From Shewanella yunxiaonensis (GTDB lineage: Bacteria > Pseudomonadota > Gammaproteobacteria > Enterobacterales > Shewanellaceae), in contig NZ_CP073587.1 of assembly GCF_018223345.1 (NCBI RefSeq), positions 283,001-347,000 on the forward strand: a DNA stretch of 64,000 nucleotides. Direction: 5' to 3'. Of the stretch, positions 9,867 to 19,093 are shown one piece after another. Every line of letters starts with the position of its first letter. Position 1 is the stretch's first letter. The position numbers were made by a program, and so were the translations under genes. Under the pieces are notes generated by a model. It saw nothing but the letters and a program-made list of their open reading frames with translations, was not told the DNA's origin and made no database searches.

Positions 9867-10192
9867 TGTGTAAAATTGGCACTGGCTGACAAGCGCTTGT
9901 TTGTCGCTGCAAAATATTGTAAGGACAATATCACACTACTGTAATTCGCTGTATTTTATCTAAATGATTAATTTTCAAACTATTGTCTAATATCATTATT
10001 GAATTTCAAACCTTAGTTTATTCTGCGCCTACAAATTTACCCCCACGCATTATGTGGTTCATGTGTGATCTGATTCATACTTTTGCAAAGCTGTAGTATA
10101 CTTCTGCGCGGAAAATAAGGGTTGAATCTGTGGGACTGCCCGCGCTCGCGAATGGGCAGTCGTAAGAGCGCTAAACGAAGAGGAATGTTGCC
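9867..10192 (+). promoter_or_regulatory. hxpB-acnB intergenic region with acnB leader hairpin
   Basis: An AT-rich 326-bp divergent region without a gene. TATACT near 10098 is the best -10 candidate for acnB; a TGTGATCTGATTCATA stretch near 10064 resembles half of a CRP site. Downstream, 10134-10161 forms an 8-bp stem (GACTGCCC / GGGCAGTC) around a loop containing the palindrome CGCGctCGCG, probably within the acnB 5' UTR. The acnB Shine-Dalgarno (AAGAGGA) follows at about 10178-10184. Confidence 0.5.
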
Positions 10193-12790
10193 GTGCTAGA
10201 AGCATATCGTAAACACGTTGCAGAGCGTGCCGCCGAGGGTGTTGTCCCAAAACCGCTGGATGCCCATCAGGTTGCCGAACTGGTTGAACTACTAAAAAAT
10301 CCACCAGCGGGTGAAGAACAATTTATCCTAGATCTGCTGGAAAACCGTATTCCCCCAGGCGTTGATGAAGCTGCCTATGTTAAAGCCGGCTTCCTTGATG
10401 CCGTTGCCAGCGGCACCGTGACCTCTCCTATTGTTAGCGCCGAGCACGCAGTTGAACTGTTAGGTTCGATGCAAGGCGGTTACAACATTGAGCCGTTGGT
10501 GAAATTCCTTGACGACGAAAAGCTGGCACCTCTTGCGGTTAAAGCGTTGTCTCATACCCTGCTGATGTTCGATGCCTACCATGATGTGGTGGAAAAAATG
10601 CAGACAGGTAATAGTTACGCTAAGCAGGTTGTAGAATCCTGGGCTGATGCCGAATGGTTCCTCAGTCGTCCAAAACTGGCGGACAAAATTACCCTGACAG
10701 TGTTTAAAGTCCCCGGCGAGACTAACACCGATGACCTGTCTCCTGCACCTGATGCCTGGTCACGTCCAGATATCCCATTGCATGCACTGGCGATGCTGAA
10801 AAACGCTCGTGATGGTATCGAGCCGGATCAAGCCGGTGTGGTTGGCCCCATCAGCAAAATTGAAGAACTGAAAACCAAAGGTTTCCCACTGGTTTACGTG
10901 GGGGATGTGGTGGGTACTGGTTCTTCCCGTAAATCAGCCACTAACTCAGTATTGTGGTTGATGGGCGACGATATTCCATTTGTGCCTAACAAGCGCGCTG
11001 GCGGTTTCTGTTTTGGTGGCAAGATCGCGCCTATTTTCTTCAACACTATGGAAGATGCGGGTGCTTTACCGGTTGAACTGGATGTTGGCAACATGGAAAT
11101 GGGCGACATCATTGATGTTTACCCATATCAAGGTGTAGTGAAGCGTCATGACTCAGACGAAGTGATCTCTACTTTCGAGCTGAAAACTGATGTGTTACTG
11201 GATGAAGTCCGCGCCGGTGGCCGTATTCCGTTGATCATTGGCCGTGGTCTGACAGACAAGGCACGTGAAACGCTGGGCCTGCCAGCGTCTGACGTCTTTG
11301 TTCGCCCTGCAGCAGTGGCCGCCTCTAGCAGAGGTTTCACCCTCGCCCAGAAGATGGTGGGTAAAGCTTGTGGCGTCGCAGGTATTCGCCCTGGTCAGTA
11401 TTGCGAGCCGAAGATGACCTCTGTCGGGTCTCAGGACACGACTGGCCCGATGACCCGTGATGAACTGAAAGACCTGGCCTGTTTGGGCTTCAGTGCCGAT
11501 TTGGTGATGCAGTCTTTCTGTCACACTGCCGCTTATCCAAAACCAGTTGATGTGAATACTCACCACACACTGCCTGATTTCATCATGAATCGCGGTGGTG
11601 TATCACTGCGTCCTGGCGATGGTGTTATCCACTCTTGGCTGAACCGTATGCTGCTGCCAGATACTGTCGGTACTGGTGGTGACTCGCATACCCGTTTCCC
11701 GATTGGGATCTCTTTCCCTGCGGGTTCTGGTCTGGTGGCATTTGCTGCCGCTACCGGGGTAATGCCGTTGGATATGCCAGAATCCGTGCTGGTACGTTTC
11801 AGTGGCAAAATGCAGCCGGGTATCACTCTGCGTGATCTGGTGCATGCCATTCCGCACAAAGCGATCGAAATGGGCTTACTGACGGTTGAGAAGAAAGGTA
11901 AGAAGAACATCTTCTCTGGCCGTATCCTGGAGATTGAAGGTCTGCAACATCTGAAGGTTGAGCAAGCCTTTGAACTGTCAGATGCGTCTGCTGAACGCAG
12001 TGCGGCTGGCTGTACCATCAAGCTTGATAAAGCCCCGATCATTGAATACCTGAATTCTAACATCGTGATGCTGAAGTGGATGATTGCAGAAGGCTACGGT
12101 GATCGTCGCACGCTGGAACGTCGTATCAAGGGTATGGAAGAGTGGTTGGCTAATCCACAACTGATGGAAGCCGATGCCGATGCTGAATATGCTGCAGTCA
12201 TTGAAATCGACTTGGATCAGATTAAAGAACCGATCCTGTGCGCACCAAACGATCCAGATGATGCCCGGCTGTTGTCTGAAGTGGCAAATACCAAGATTGA
12301 CGAAGTGTTCGTTGGTTCTTGTATGACCAACATCGGCCACTTCCGTGCTACGGGTAAAGTGCTGGATAAGTTTGCCAAGACTTTGCCAACCCGTCTGTGG
12401 ATTGCGCCGCCAACCAAGATGGATAAGGACCAACTGACCGAAGAAGGCTATTACGGTATTTTCGGTCGTGCTGGTGCGCGTATCGAAATTCCTGGCTGTT
12501 CGCTGTGTATGGGTAACCAGGCGCGCGTCGCCGATGGGGCGACGGTGGTATCAACTTCTACCCGTAACTTCCCGAACCGTCTGGGAACCGGTGCCAATGT
12601 GTATCTGGCTTCTGCCGAACTGGCAGCAGTCGCTGCACTGATTGGCCGTTTACCAACGCCAGCAGAGTATCAGGAATATGCGAAGGAAATCGATGCAACC
12701 GCAGCCGATACTTATCGCTACCTGAACTTTGACAAGATTGGCTCTTACACTGAAAAGGCCGGAAAAGTGATTTTCCAGACTGCAGTGTAA
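10193..12790 (+). CDS. acnB: aconitate hydratase B
   Basis: 865 residues, the same length as E. coli AcnB, beginning [15 protein letters not shown] as in that family. It interconverts citrate and isocitrate in the TCA cycle using a [4Fe-4S] cluster. The three cluster cysteines are visible: Cys710 in GSCMTN and the pair in GCSLCMGN. The start is GTG at 10193, supported by AAGAGGA nine bases upstream and by family length. HEAT-like and swivelling domains precede the cluster domain, as in AcnB rather than AcnA. It is monocistronic with its own terminator. In E. coli the apo-protein binds RNA; whether that applies here is not visible. Confidence 0.98.
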   Translation: MLEAYRKHVAERAAEGVVPKPLDAHQVAELVELLKNPPAGEEQFILDLLENRIPPGVDEAAYVKAGFLDAVASGTVTSPIVSAEHAVELLGSMQGGYNIEPLVKFLDDEKLAPLAVKALSHTLLMFDAYHDVVEKMQTGNSYAKQVVESWADAEWFLSRPKLADKITLTVFKVPGETNTDDLSPAPDAWSRPDIPLHALAMLKNARDGIEPDQAGVVGPISKIEELKTKGFPLVYVGDVVGTGSSRKSATNSVLWLMGDDIPFVPNKRAGGFCFGGKIAPIFFNTMEDAGALPVELDVGNMEMGDIIDVYPYQGVVKRHDSDEVISTFELKTDVLLDEVRAGGRIPLIIGRGLTDKARETLGLPASDVFVRPAAVAASSRGFTLAQKMVGKACGVAGIRPGQYCEPKMTSVGSQDTTGPMTRDELKDLACLGFSADLVMQSFCHTAAYPKPVDVNTHHTLPDFIMNRGGVSLRPGDGVIHSWLNRMLLPDTVGTGGDSHTRFPIGISFPAGSGLVAFAAATGVMPLDMPESVLVRFSGKMQPGITLRDLVHAIPHKAIEMGLLTVEKKGKKNIFSGRILEIEGLQHLKVEQAFELSDASAERSAAGCTIKLDKAPIIEYLNSNIVMLKWMIAEGYGDRRTLERRIKGMEEWLANPQLMEADADAEYAAVIEIDLDQIKEPILCAPNDPDDARLLSEVANTKIDEVFVGSCMTNIGHFRATGKVLDKFAKTLPTRLWIAPPTKMDKDQLTEEGYYGIFGRAGARIEIPGCSLCMGNQARVADGATVVSTSTRNFPNRLGTGANVYLASAELAAVAALIGRLPTPAEYQEYAKEIDATAADTYRYLNFDKIGSYTEKAGKVIFQTAV

Positions 12791-12806
12791 GTTCATTGCT
12801 AAGAGA

Positions 12807-12832
12807 AAAGGCCAGCAAATGCTGGCCTTTTT
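12807..12832 (+). terminator. Rho-independent terminator, acnB / rsd convergent
   Basis: An 11-bp stem (AAAAGGCCAGC / GCTGGCCTTTT) with an AAAT loop and T-runs on both strands. It ends acnB and, from the opposite side, lies 18 bp beyond the rsd stop. Confidence 0.9.
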
Positions 12833-12850
12833 CATCGACAACATGCCTTG

Positions 12851-13336
12851 CTAAACGGCTGATTGCATCGCTTCTTCTCGTTTGACGCGATAGGTGTAAA
12901 GCACCTGCAGCAAGCGATCCTCTAATTGCAGACGAGTTTCCAGAGTATTCACCAGCTCGGCTAAATCGTCATCCAGTTCAAACAGCATATCGTCGCTCTC
13001 AACGTCAGCGTATTTGTCGATAAAATCGAGCAGGAGTTCGGTGGTTTCCAGAAGTTTTGGCAACAGCTGATCGGTCAGTTTTTGCCCCTCAGGAAACGAG
13101 TGCATGATTTGGTTAATTACGCGGAAATGACATTCTGATATGTAATCGACGAGGTGTTCACAGAACAGATGTACCTGCGCCACCTCAGGAAGGCTTTTTT
13201 TGTCACGTTTACCGTAGGGTATCCCCGCCAACTTGAAATACTGGCTCAGTAATTCTCGTCGATTGTGCAGCCAACGGTCGATCAGTCGGCTGGCGCCACC
13301 CCATTTTTGTTCTGCCAGTTCGAGTTCAGTCAGCAT
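12851..13336 (-). CDS. rsd: Rsd/AlgQ family anti-sigma-70 regulator
   Basis: 161 residues, helical and acidic. The N-terminal pattern LIDRWLHNRRELL and the central LVDYISECHF match the Rsd/AlgQ family, which binds region 4 of the housekeeping sigma factor and frees RNA polymerase for alternative sigmas in stationary phase. The Shine-Dalgarno AAGGAGTG lies just upstream of the ATG at 13336. The neighbour hemE is also near rsd in E. coli, which supports the call. About 120 bp upstream, on the same strand, ends the candidate small RNA described separately; transcription that passed its terminator would enter rsd. Confidence 0.9.
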   Translation of the reverse strand: MLTELELAEQKWGGASRLIDRWLHNRRELLSQYFKLAGIPYGKRDKKSLPEVAQVHLFCEHLVDYISECHFRVINQIMHSFPEGQKLTDQLLPKLLETTELLLDFIDKYADVESDDMLFELDDDLAELVNTLETRLQLEDRLLQVLYTYRVKREEAMQSAV

Positions 13337-13458
13337 AATGACACTCCTTCCCCGCCTAGAATACTTTCAATTTAGGCGATTACAGCGGTGCTTGGCAACT
13401 GAAACAGATCCGACAAGCGACTAAAGTCTATCGACTGGTGACAATGTCATTCGAAAAA

Positions 13459-13547
13459 TAAAAAGCCCAGCGGTAGAAACTACCGCTGGGCGAGGAAAAT
13501 TATGACGGGCTCGATGTGACGAGCTTCTTGATTGTTCTTGCTAGCGC
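13459..13547 (-). ncRNA. candidate trans-acting small RNA between rsd and hemE
   Basis: A transcript of about 90 nt is bounded by a well-formed promoter and a strong terminator and has no open reading frame of note. From 5' to 3': an unpaired stretch, a small hairpin (GCTCG / CGAGC with loop TCACAT), an A/U-rich single-stranded segment ending UUUUCCUC, then a 12-bp terminator stem at 13465-13491 (GCCCAGCGGTAG / CTACCGCTGGGC, loop TTT) and the tail TTTTTATTTTT. The A/U segment before the terminator is where Hfq usually binds, and UUUUCCUC is complementary to Shine-Dalgarno sequences. I do not recognise it as Spot 42 or another named sRNA. The alternative is an attenuated leader of rsd. Confidence 0.65.
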
Positions 13548-13553
13548 AGACTT

Positions 13554-13582
13554 TTTATACCAAAGGGGGGGAACTGGTGCAA
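13554..13582 (-). promoter_or_regulatory. sigma70-type promoter of the candidate sRNA
   Basis: The -35 is TTGCAC (13582-13577), the spacer is exactly 17 bp and contains a C7 run, and the -10 is TATAAA (13559-13554), all on the minus strand. Transcription should begin about 13547-13549. Confidence 0.7.
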
Positions 13583-13798
13583 CTTTTTTCAGTCACATAA
13601 GAGATGTGCTTTCCTTTTTCATTTCGGTTTATTCCCGGTCCGTGATCCGTGGCCGATTCTGCATAATTGACACATTTTTCTGATCTGGAAATATCCATGT
13701 TAAGGGTCACAGAAATACTGTTAGAGAGGTTACATTATTGTGGCAAATGCTAAACTACCGCCCCAGAAAATCCTAAATTAACCTGTAGGAACAGCCAA
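13583..13798 (+). promoter_or_regulatory. hemE upstream region
   Basis: The region contains a perfect TTGACA (13667-13672) with AATATC 17 bp downstream, a weak but plausible sigma70 promoter for hemE, leaving a 5' UTR of about 100 nt. No other gene or clear operator is visible. Confidence 0.35.
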
Positions 13799-14863
13799 AT
13801 GGCAGAATTGAAGAACGATCGTTATTTGCGTGCCTTGTTGAGACAACCTGTTGACGTAACTCCGGTGTGGATGATGCGTCAGGCTGGACGTTACTTACCT
13901 GAATACCGTGCCACACGTGCTCAGGCTGGGGATTTTATGGCACTGTGCCGTAATGCTGATTTAGCTTGTGAAGTGACTTTGCAACCATTGCGTCGTTTCA
14001 ATTTAGACGCGGCAATTCTGTTCTCCGATATTCTGACCGTGCCTGATGCCATGGGCCTGGGGCTGTATTTTGAAGCCGGTGAAGGTCCTCGTTTTGAGCG
14101 TAAAGCCGACACCATGGCAGCCATCAAAGCACTGCCAGTGCCTGATCCAGAACAGGAACTGGGTTACGTGATGAAAGCGGTAAGCACTATTCGCCGTGAG
14201 CTGAAAGGTGAAGTGCCGCTGATCGGCTTCTCTGGTTCACCCTGGACATTGGCGACTTACATGGTTGAGGGCGGCTCTAGCAAAACGTTTGAACAAGTTA
14301 AGCGCATGATGTATGCCGAACCGGCGGCGCTGCACCTGTTGCTAGACAAGCTGGCCGATGCGGTGACCTTGTATCTGAATGCCCAGATTGCCAACGGCGC
14401 GCAAGCCGTGATGATTTTTGATTCCTGGGGTGGCGCACTGTCTCATTCAGCCTATCTTGAATTCTCTCTGCGTTATATGGAGAAGATTGTTGCAGGTCTG
14501 ACTCGTGAAGCCGAAGGTCGTCGAGTGCCAGTAACGCTGTTCACTAAAGGTGGCGGTCTGTGGCTGGAAGCCATGGCAGCTACTGGTTGTGATGCTCTGG
14601 GGCTGGACTGGACCATTGATATTGCTGAAGCTCGCCGCCGCGTAGGTGACAAAGTGGCGTTGCAGGGCAATATGGATCCGTCGATGTTGTATGCGCCAAT
14701 TCCGCGCATTGAAGAAGAAGTGGCCACTATTCTGGCTGGATTTGGCGAAGGCAATGGTCATGTGTTTAACTTGGGACATGGTATTTCCCAGCATGCTGAC
14801 CCTGCTCACGCCGAAGCGTTTGTGAAAGCGGTACACGAGCAGTCTCGTAAATATCACAAATAG
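13799..14863 (+). CDS. hemE: uroporphyrinogen decarboxylase
   Basis: 354 residues, family length. It decarboxylates the four acetate side chains of uroporphyrinogen III to give coproporphyrinogen III in cytoplasmic heme synthesis, without cofactor. The N-terminal signature [16 protein letters not shown] carries the substrate-binding Arg residues, and the catalytic Asp lies in [29 protein letters not shown] is the second family signature. The ATG at 13799 is preceded by GTAGGAAC. It is monocistronic between the sRNA/rsd side and a strong terminator. Confidence 0.98.
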   Translation: MAELKNDRYLRALLRQPVDVTPVWMMRQAGRYLPEYRATRAQAGDFMALCRNADLACEVTLQPLRRFNLDAAILFSDILTVPDAMGLGLYFEAGEGPRFERKADTMAAIKALPVPDPEQELGYVMKAVSTIRRELKGEVPLIGFSGSPWTLATYMVEGGSSKTFEQVKRMMYAEPAALHLLLDKLADAVTLYLNAQIANGAQAVMIFDSWGGALSHSAYLEFSLRYMEKIVAGLTREAEGRRVPVTLFTKGGGLWLEAMAATGCDALGLDWTIDIAEARRRVGDKVALQGNMDPSMLYAPIPRIEEEVATILAGFGEGNGHVFNLGHGISQHADPAHAEAFVKAVHEQSRKYHK

Positions 14864-14880
14864 TCACCGTCTCAATGTGC

Positions 14881-14912
14881 ATAAAGGCCCGACATCGGGC
14901 CTTTATTGTTTT
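14881..14912 (+). terminator. Rho-independent terminator after hemE
   Basis: An 11-bp stem (ATAAAGGCCCG / CGGGCCTTTAT) with a 4-base loop, followed by TGTTTT. Confidence 0.88.
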
Positions 14913-15099
14913 CAGTATATTAGCCGTCACACTTTTACGTTTTCTGCAAAATAGCCATTGACGAAAATGCGCTAAATCAAAAAATTGCCTAAAAGCTTCA
15001 GGCAAGATGCACAGACTTTCCGCCGGTAAGTGCTGCCATTATCGACAGCGCCGGCCTCCTTTTGGCTGCCTTGATGAGAGATGTGCCGAGACTCCCACT

Positions 15100-17688
15100 A
15101 TGTATATTGGCAATCGTATTCGGTTATTTATTGGTGGTTTTTGCATTCCGGCGCTGCTGGTTGTCACCTATTGTCTGAATTTGTGGTTTCAACAGGGAAT
15201 TGCACAACATCAACAACAGATGATGCAGCATGAGCTGGCTCGGATACAGCAACAGATCTCGGCAGATTTAGAGCAACTGCAACAGCTGCTGACGTTATAT
15301 GCACCCGTGTATCAGCAGAAGGAAGTGCAGGGAGCTTGGCAGCCGTTATTGGCGGGTCATAACATCAGTCTGTTTGTCGAGCAGCACCAGCAGTTAGATA
15401 AGCTGCAGGGGGGCAGTTTCCCCGAGACTCACCAATTATTCACCACGCTCAATAATCCTGCGTGGCTGGCATCTGAAAGCAGCGGTATTTTGCTGGTGGA
15501 TGATCAGCCAGTGATGCTGGGATATATACGCTTACCCAACGGAGAGGTATTAATCGCTTGTCGTTGGTTGAATGACGCCTATCTTGCCGCACTGGAACAG
15601 ACCCAAGTGATTCATCTTAGGCCATTGTCAGCCTTTAGTATTCTGCCAGAGGCAACGCCTCATCGTCTTTATCAGCGGTTGGCACTGCCGTCACTGGGGA
15701 ATGTCCCGGTGGTGCTGGAATTACAACTACAGCCACAGTTAGTGGCACAGATGCAATGGCGCAGTATTCCCATCGTGTTGTTATTACTGCCATGTGGTTT
15801 ACTGATAGTGGCATTAGGGTATTTATGGTTGCGGACTAAATTGCTGACGCCATTTTCACGGTTGATGGACGAGTTAGCACAAATTGATCCTAACACGCGT
15901 ATTCCTGCACGCCTCAGTGGTAAGGGCGGTGCAGAATTCCGTATCCTGGCAGACAGGATTAATGAGTTGCTGCTGCGGATCTGTCGCCATAAAGAACGCT
16001 CGCGAATTACCTTGGAATCCATCGCTGAAGCTGTGTTAATTACCGACCGACATGCGCGCATTGTTTACTTGAATCCGCAGGCGGAAAAGTTACTCGGCGT
16101 CAATCGGCGGCAGGCACTTAAGGCAACGCTCGGTGAGATGTTCGACAGCGCTAATAGTCTAGATGCTGAAATTAAGCAGTTTATGTCCTCCGGTGGTCGT
16201 CAGGCGGAACATCGTAAAATGAGTCTGGCGTTATCGCAGCCGCGGATACTGGACCGTGCCCTGAGCAATCTGCATGATGAAGAGGACGAAATTATTGGCT
16301 CGGTGATCGTGCTAAGAGACATTACCGATGAAGAAGGTTTGAAGCTGCAATTGCAAAAGAAAGCCGACTACGACGGTACTACGGCTTTACTCAATCGCAA
16401 TGCTTTTGAAGAGCGATTACCGGGATTTGTCGCTCATGCCAGCTCATTAGCCATCTGTTATCTCGACCTTGAACAATTCAAGTTGATTAATGACAACTGT
16501 GGTCACGATGCCGGTGATCAGATGTTGGCACTGGTTGCCAAGGCCATTGCGTCACAGCTGGATGAACAGGATCTGTTAGCCAGACTGGGGGGAGATGAGT
16601 TTGGCGTCGTGCTGCGTGATCGCAGTGCTGTGGAAGTGACACGCTTACTGAAACAGATTGTGCATCAGGTGCATCTGCAGACGATCCACCACCAGGGCAT
16701 TCATTACCGAGTAGGCATCAGTGTCGGTATTGCCTTTTGCCAGGGCGAGCCGATAAAGGCCAGTGAACTCCTTAAAGATGCTGACATTGCTTGTATTGCG
16801 GCTAAACGCAAGGGCAGCAATCAAATCCACATTTTTGATGGTCGTAATCAGGAGCTGGCGTATGAGCGCAATGCTCCGCAGTGGGCACTACGGATCACTC
16901 GCGCTATCGAAGCTAGGGAGCTGCTGTTGTATTTCCAGCCGATCCGCAATTTGAATGGTGGTAGCGGTCGGCAGCGGTTAGAAATCCTGCTGCGGATTAA
17001 AGGTGAGCAAGGCCGTATTTTGCCACCAGCACAGTTCATTGCCGCGGCAGAACGCTTCAAGCTGATGCCGGAAGTCGATCGAGAAGTGATACGGATGGCA
17101 TTTGCTTGGTTAGCTGCACACCGGACGTTATGTCAACAAATTACCATGTCGATTAACTTATCGGCCAACAGTCTGGGCGCCGATGGTATGTTGAGCTACA
17201 TTGCGGATATGCAGGCGCTGTATGCTATTCCCAGTAGCTGCATTTGCTTTGAAATTACCGAAACCAGCGCCATCCAGAATCGGCAACGGGCGATGGAAAT
17301 GCTAAAAGCGATGCGAAAATTGGGGTTCTCGCTGGCATTAGATGATTTCGGCAGTGGCTTCGCTTCCTACGGCTACTTGCGTGAGTTGCCGGTCGATTAT
17401 GTGAAGATTGATGGCTGCTTTGTGCGGCAATTGGCCGTCAATGCCCGCGATTACGCGATTGTGAAATCGATACATGATGTCTGCAGTACTATGGGTATCG
17501 AAACAGTCGCGGAATTTGTCGAAAGTCAGGCGATCATCGACAAACTGAGTGAAATAGGTGTCAATTATGCACAAGGCTATGTGATCGGACGCCCCATACC
17601 TTTGCAGCAATACAGTTTGCCAACTGCCGGGTTACGATTAGTAACAGAACCGCTGGCAGAGCCGACAGCCGTTGCGGTTAGTCGCTGA
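15100..17688 (+). CDS. membrane PAS-GGDEF-EAL c-di-GMP protein
   Basis: About 862 residues. A signal-anchor helix (about 7-27), a Gln-rich periplasmic domain of ~190 residues, a second helix near 222-245, a HAMP-like segment, a PAS domain (about 300-420), GGDEF and EAL. The GGDEF motif is intact near residue 496, without an RxxD inhibitory site (DEQD). The EAL domain has EIL in place of EAL but keeps the metal-binding Glu, and it also keeps SINLS, ETSA, DDFGSG and a Glu in the EFVES segment, so phosphodiesterase activity is plausible. The frame extends up to 15007, but those 31 residues are Cys/Arg-rich and unlike a membrane N-terminus, so the ATG at 15100 is chosen; no strong Shine-Dalgarno supports either. 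It is convergent with purD. The periplasmic ligand is unknown. Confidence 0.88.
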   Translation: MYIGNRIRLFIGGFCIPALLVVTYCLNLWFQQGIAQHQQQMMQHELARIQQQISADLEQLQQLLTLYAPVYQQKEVQGAWQPLLAGHNISLFVEQHQQLDKLQGGSFPETHQLFTTLNNPAWLASESSGILLVDDQPVMLGYIRLPNGEVLIACRWLNDAYLAALEQTQVIHLRPLSAFSILPEATPHRLYQRLALPSLGNVPVVLELQLQPQLVAQMQWRSIPIVLLLLPCGLLIVALGYLWLRTKLLTPFSRLMDELAQIDPNTRIPARLSGKGGAEFRILADRINELLLRICRHKERSRITLESIAEAVLITDRHARIVYLNPQAEKLLGVNRRQALKATLGEMFDSANSLDAEIKQFMSSGGRQAEHRKMSLALSQPRILDRALSNLHDEEDEIIGSVIVLRDITDEEGLKLQLQKKADYDGTTALLNRNAFEERLPGFVAHASSLAICYLDLEQFKLINDNCGHDAGDQMLALVAKAIASQLDEQDLLARLGGDEFGVVLRDRSAVEVTRLLKQIVHQVHLQTIHHQGIHYRVGISVGIAFCQGEPIKASELLKDADIACIAAKRKGSNQIHIFDGRNQELAYERNAPQWALRITRAIEARELLLYFQPIRNLNGGSGRQRLEILLRIKGEQGRILPPAQFIAAAERFKLMPEVDREVIRMAFAWLAAHRTLCQQITMSINLSANSLGADGMLSYIADMQALYAIPSSCICFEITETSAIQNRQRAMEMLKAMRKLGFSLALDDFGSGFASYGYLRELPVDYVKIDGCFVRQLAVNARDYAIVKSIHDVCSTMGIETVAEFVESQAIIDKLSEIGVNYAQGYVIGRPIPLQQYSLPTAGLRLVTEPLAEPTAVAVSR

Positions 17689-17699
17689 AACAGCCATAA

Positions 17700-17725
17700 A
17701 AAACCGAAGCATTTGCTTCGGTTTT
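17700..17725. terminator. bidirectional terminator
   Basis: An 11-bp stem (AAAACCGAAGC / GCTTCGGTTTT) with loop ATTT. A-run and T-run flank it symmetrically, so it serves both the GGDEF/EAL gene (+) and purD (-). Confidence 0.88.
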
Positions 17726-17742
17726 CAATGTAACTGCGCGGG

Positions 17743-19041
17743 TTAACGCTGCTGTTCACGGGCGATGGCCCGATAACCGATATCGGTACGGAAATACACA
17801 TCATCCCAGTGAATTTCATCCACCAGTGCATAAGCGGCTTGTTGCGCTGCGGTAACGGAATGTCCAAGCGCGGTTGCACAAAGCACCCGACCCCCATTAG
17901 TTACCACGTGACCATCCTGCATTTTGGTGCCAGCATGGAACACTTTCGCATCATTATTGCCGAGACTTAGCCCGTCAATCACGTCCCCTTTACGATAGCT
18001 GTCTGGATAACCCCCGGCAGCCAGCACTACACCTACGGCAGCGCGTTCATCATATTCAGCGGTCACTTGATCCAGTTCACCGCGGCAGGCGGCCAGGCAC
18101 AAAGCTACCAGATCAGACTTTAATCGCATCATAATCGGTTGGGTTTCAGGGTCGCCAAAGCGGCAGTTGTATTCCAGCACTTTCGACGTGCCATCCGCCG
18201 CAATCATCAGTCCGGCATACAGGAAACCGGTATAGACATTCCCTTCCGCAGCCATCCCATCGACCGTTGGGCGGATGACATTGGCGATGACCCAGTCATG
18301 GATCTCAGGCGTGACCACTGGCGCGGGGGAATAGGCGCCCATACCGCCGGTATTTGGACCATTATCCGCATTATCACGCGCTTTATGATCCTGGCTGGTG
18401 GCCATCGGCAGAATGTTGTGACCATCGACCATCACGATAAAGCTGGCTTCTTCGCCTTTCAGAAACTCTTCAATGACGACGCGTGAACCGGCTTCGCCAA
18501 ATTTGTTGCCAGCGAGCATATCATCAATGGCGGCATCGGCTTCGGCCTGATCCTGCGCGATGATTACGCCTTTACCGGCAGCCAGCCCGTCGGCTTTAAT
18601 GACCACTGGGAAGCCCGTACGTGCGGCGAGCGTGGCAGCAAAGGCTTTGGCTGGGGCGATTTCGGTAAAATTCTGATAGTCGGCAGTGGGAATATGGTGC
18701 CGAGCCAGAAAATCCTTAGTAAATGCTTTGGAGCCTTCTAATTGTGCGGCCGCCTTGGTTGGGCCGAAAATGGTTTGCCCAGCTGCACGAAAAGCGTCGA
18801 CGACACCAAGGACTAACGGTGCTTCGGGGCCGACGATGGTCAGTGCTACCTGTTCCGCTTTGGCAAATGCCAACAGCTTGTCAATGTCTGTCGCATCAAT
18901 CGCAATATTTTGCAGCTTGGGTTCCAGCGCCGTGCCGGCATTGCCTGGTGCGACAAATACCTGCTCTACGTCAGCAGATTGTGCAGCTTTCCAAGCCAGG
19001 GCGTGCTCACGACCACCATTACCAATCACGAGTACTTTCAT
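17743..19041 (-). CDS. purD: phosphoribosylamine--glycine ligase (GAR synthetase)
   Basis: 432 residues, family length. It performs the ATP-dependent ligation of glycine to phosphoribosylamine, an early step of de novo purine synthesis. It begins MKVLVIGNGGREHAL, the family signature, followed by an ATP-grasp domain with VIKADGLAAGKGV and the metal/ATP motif YNCRFGDPETQ. It lies 52 bp downstream of purH on the same strand, the common purH-purD operon order, and ends at the shared terminator. Confidence 0.98.
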   Translation of the reverse strand: MKVLVIGNGGREHALAWKAAQSADVEQVFVAPGNAGTALEPKLQNIAIDATDIDKLLAFAKAEQVALTIVGPEAPLVLGVVDAFRAAGQTIFGPTKAAAQLEGSKAFTKDFLARHHIPTADYQNFTEIAPAKAFAATLAARTGFPVVIKADGLAAGKGVIIAQDQAEADAAIDDMLAGNKFGEAGSRVVIEEFLKGEEASFIVMVDGHNILPMATSQDHKARDNADNGPNTGGMGAYSPAPVVTPEIHDWVIANVIRPTVDGMAAEGNVYTGFLYAGLMIAADGTSKVLEYNCRFGDPETQPIMMRLKSDLVALCLAACRGELDQVTAEYDERAAVGVVLAAGGYPDSYRKGDVIDGLSLGNNDAKVFHAGTKMQDGHVVTNGGRVLCATALGHSVTAAQQAAYALVDEIHWDDVYFRTDIGYRAIAREQQR

Positions 19042-19093
19042 CTGTTAATTCCTTAATGCTGTCAGCGGGGAGCCTGGCTCCCCGGGCAAATCA

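Noticed and set aside
13590-13610. CRP site upstream of the sRNA promoter
   Set aside because: TCACATaagagATGTG has the half-sites in the reverse order of the CRP consensus TGTGA-N6-TCACA.
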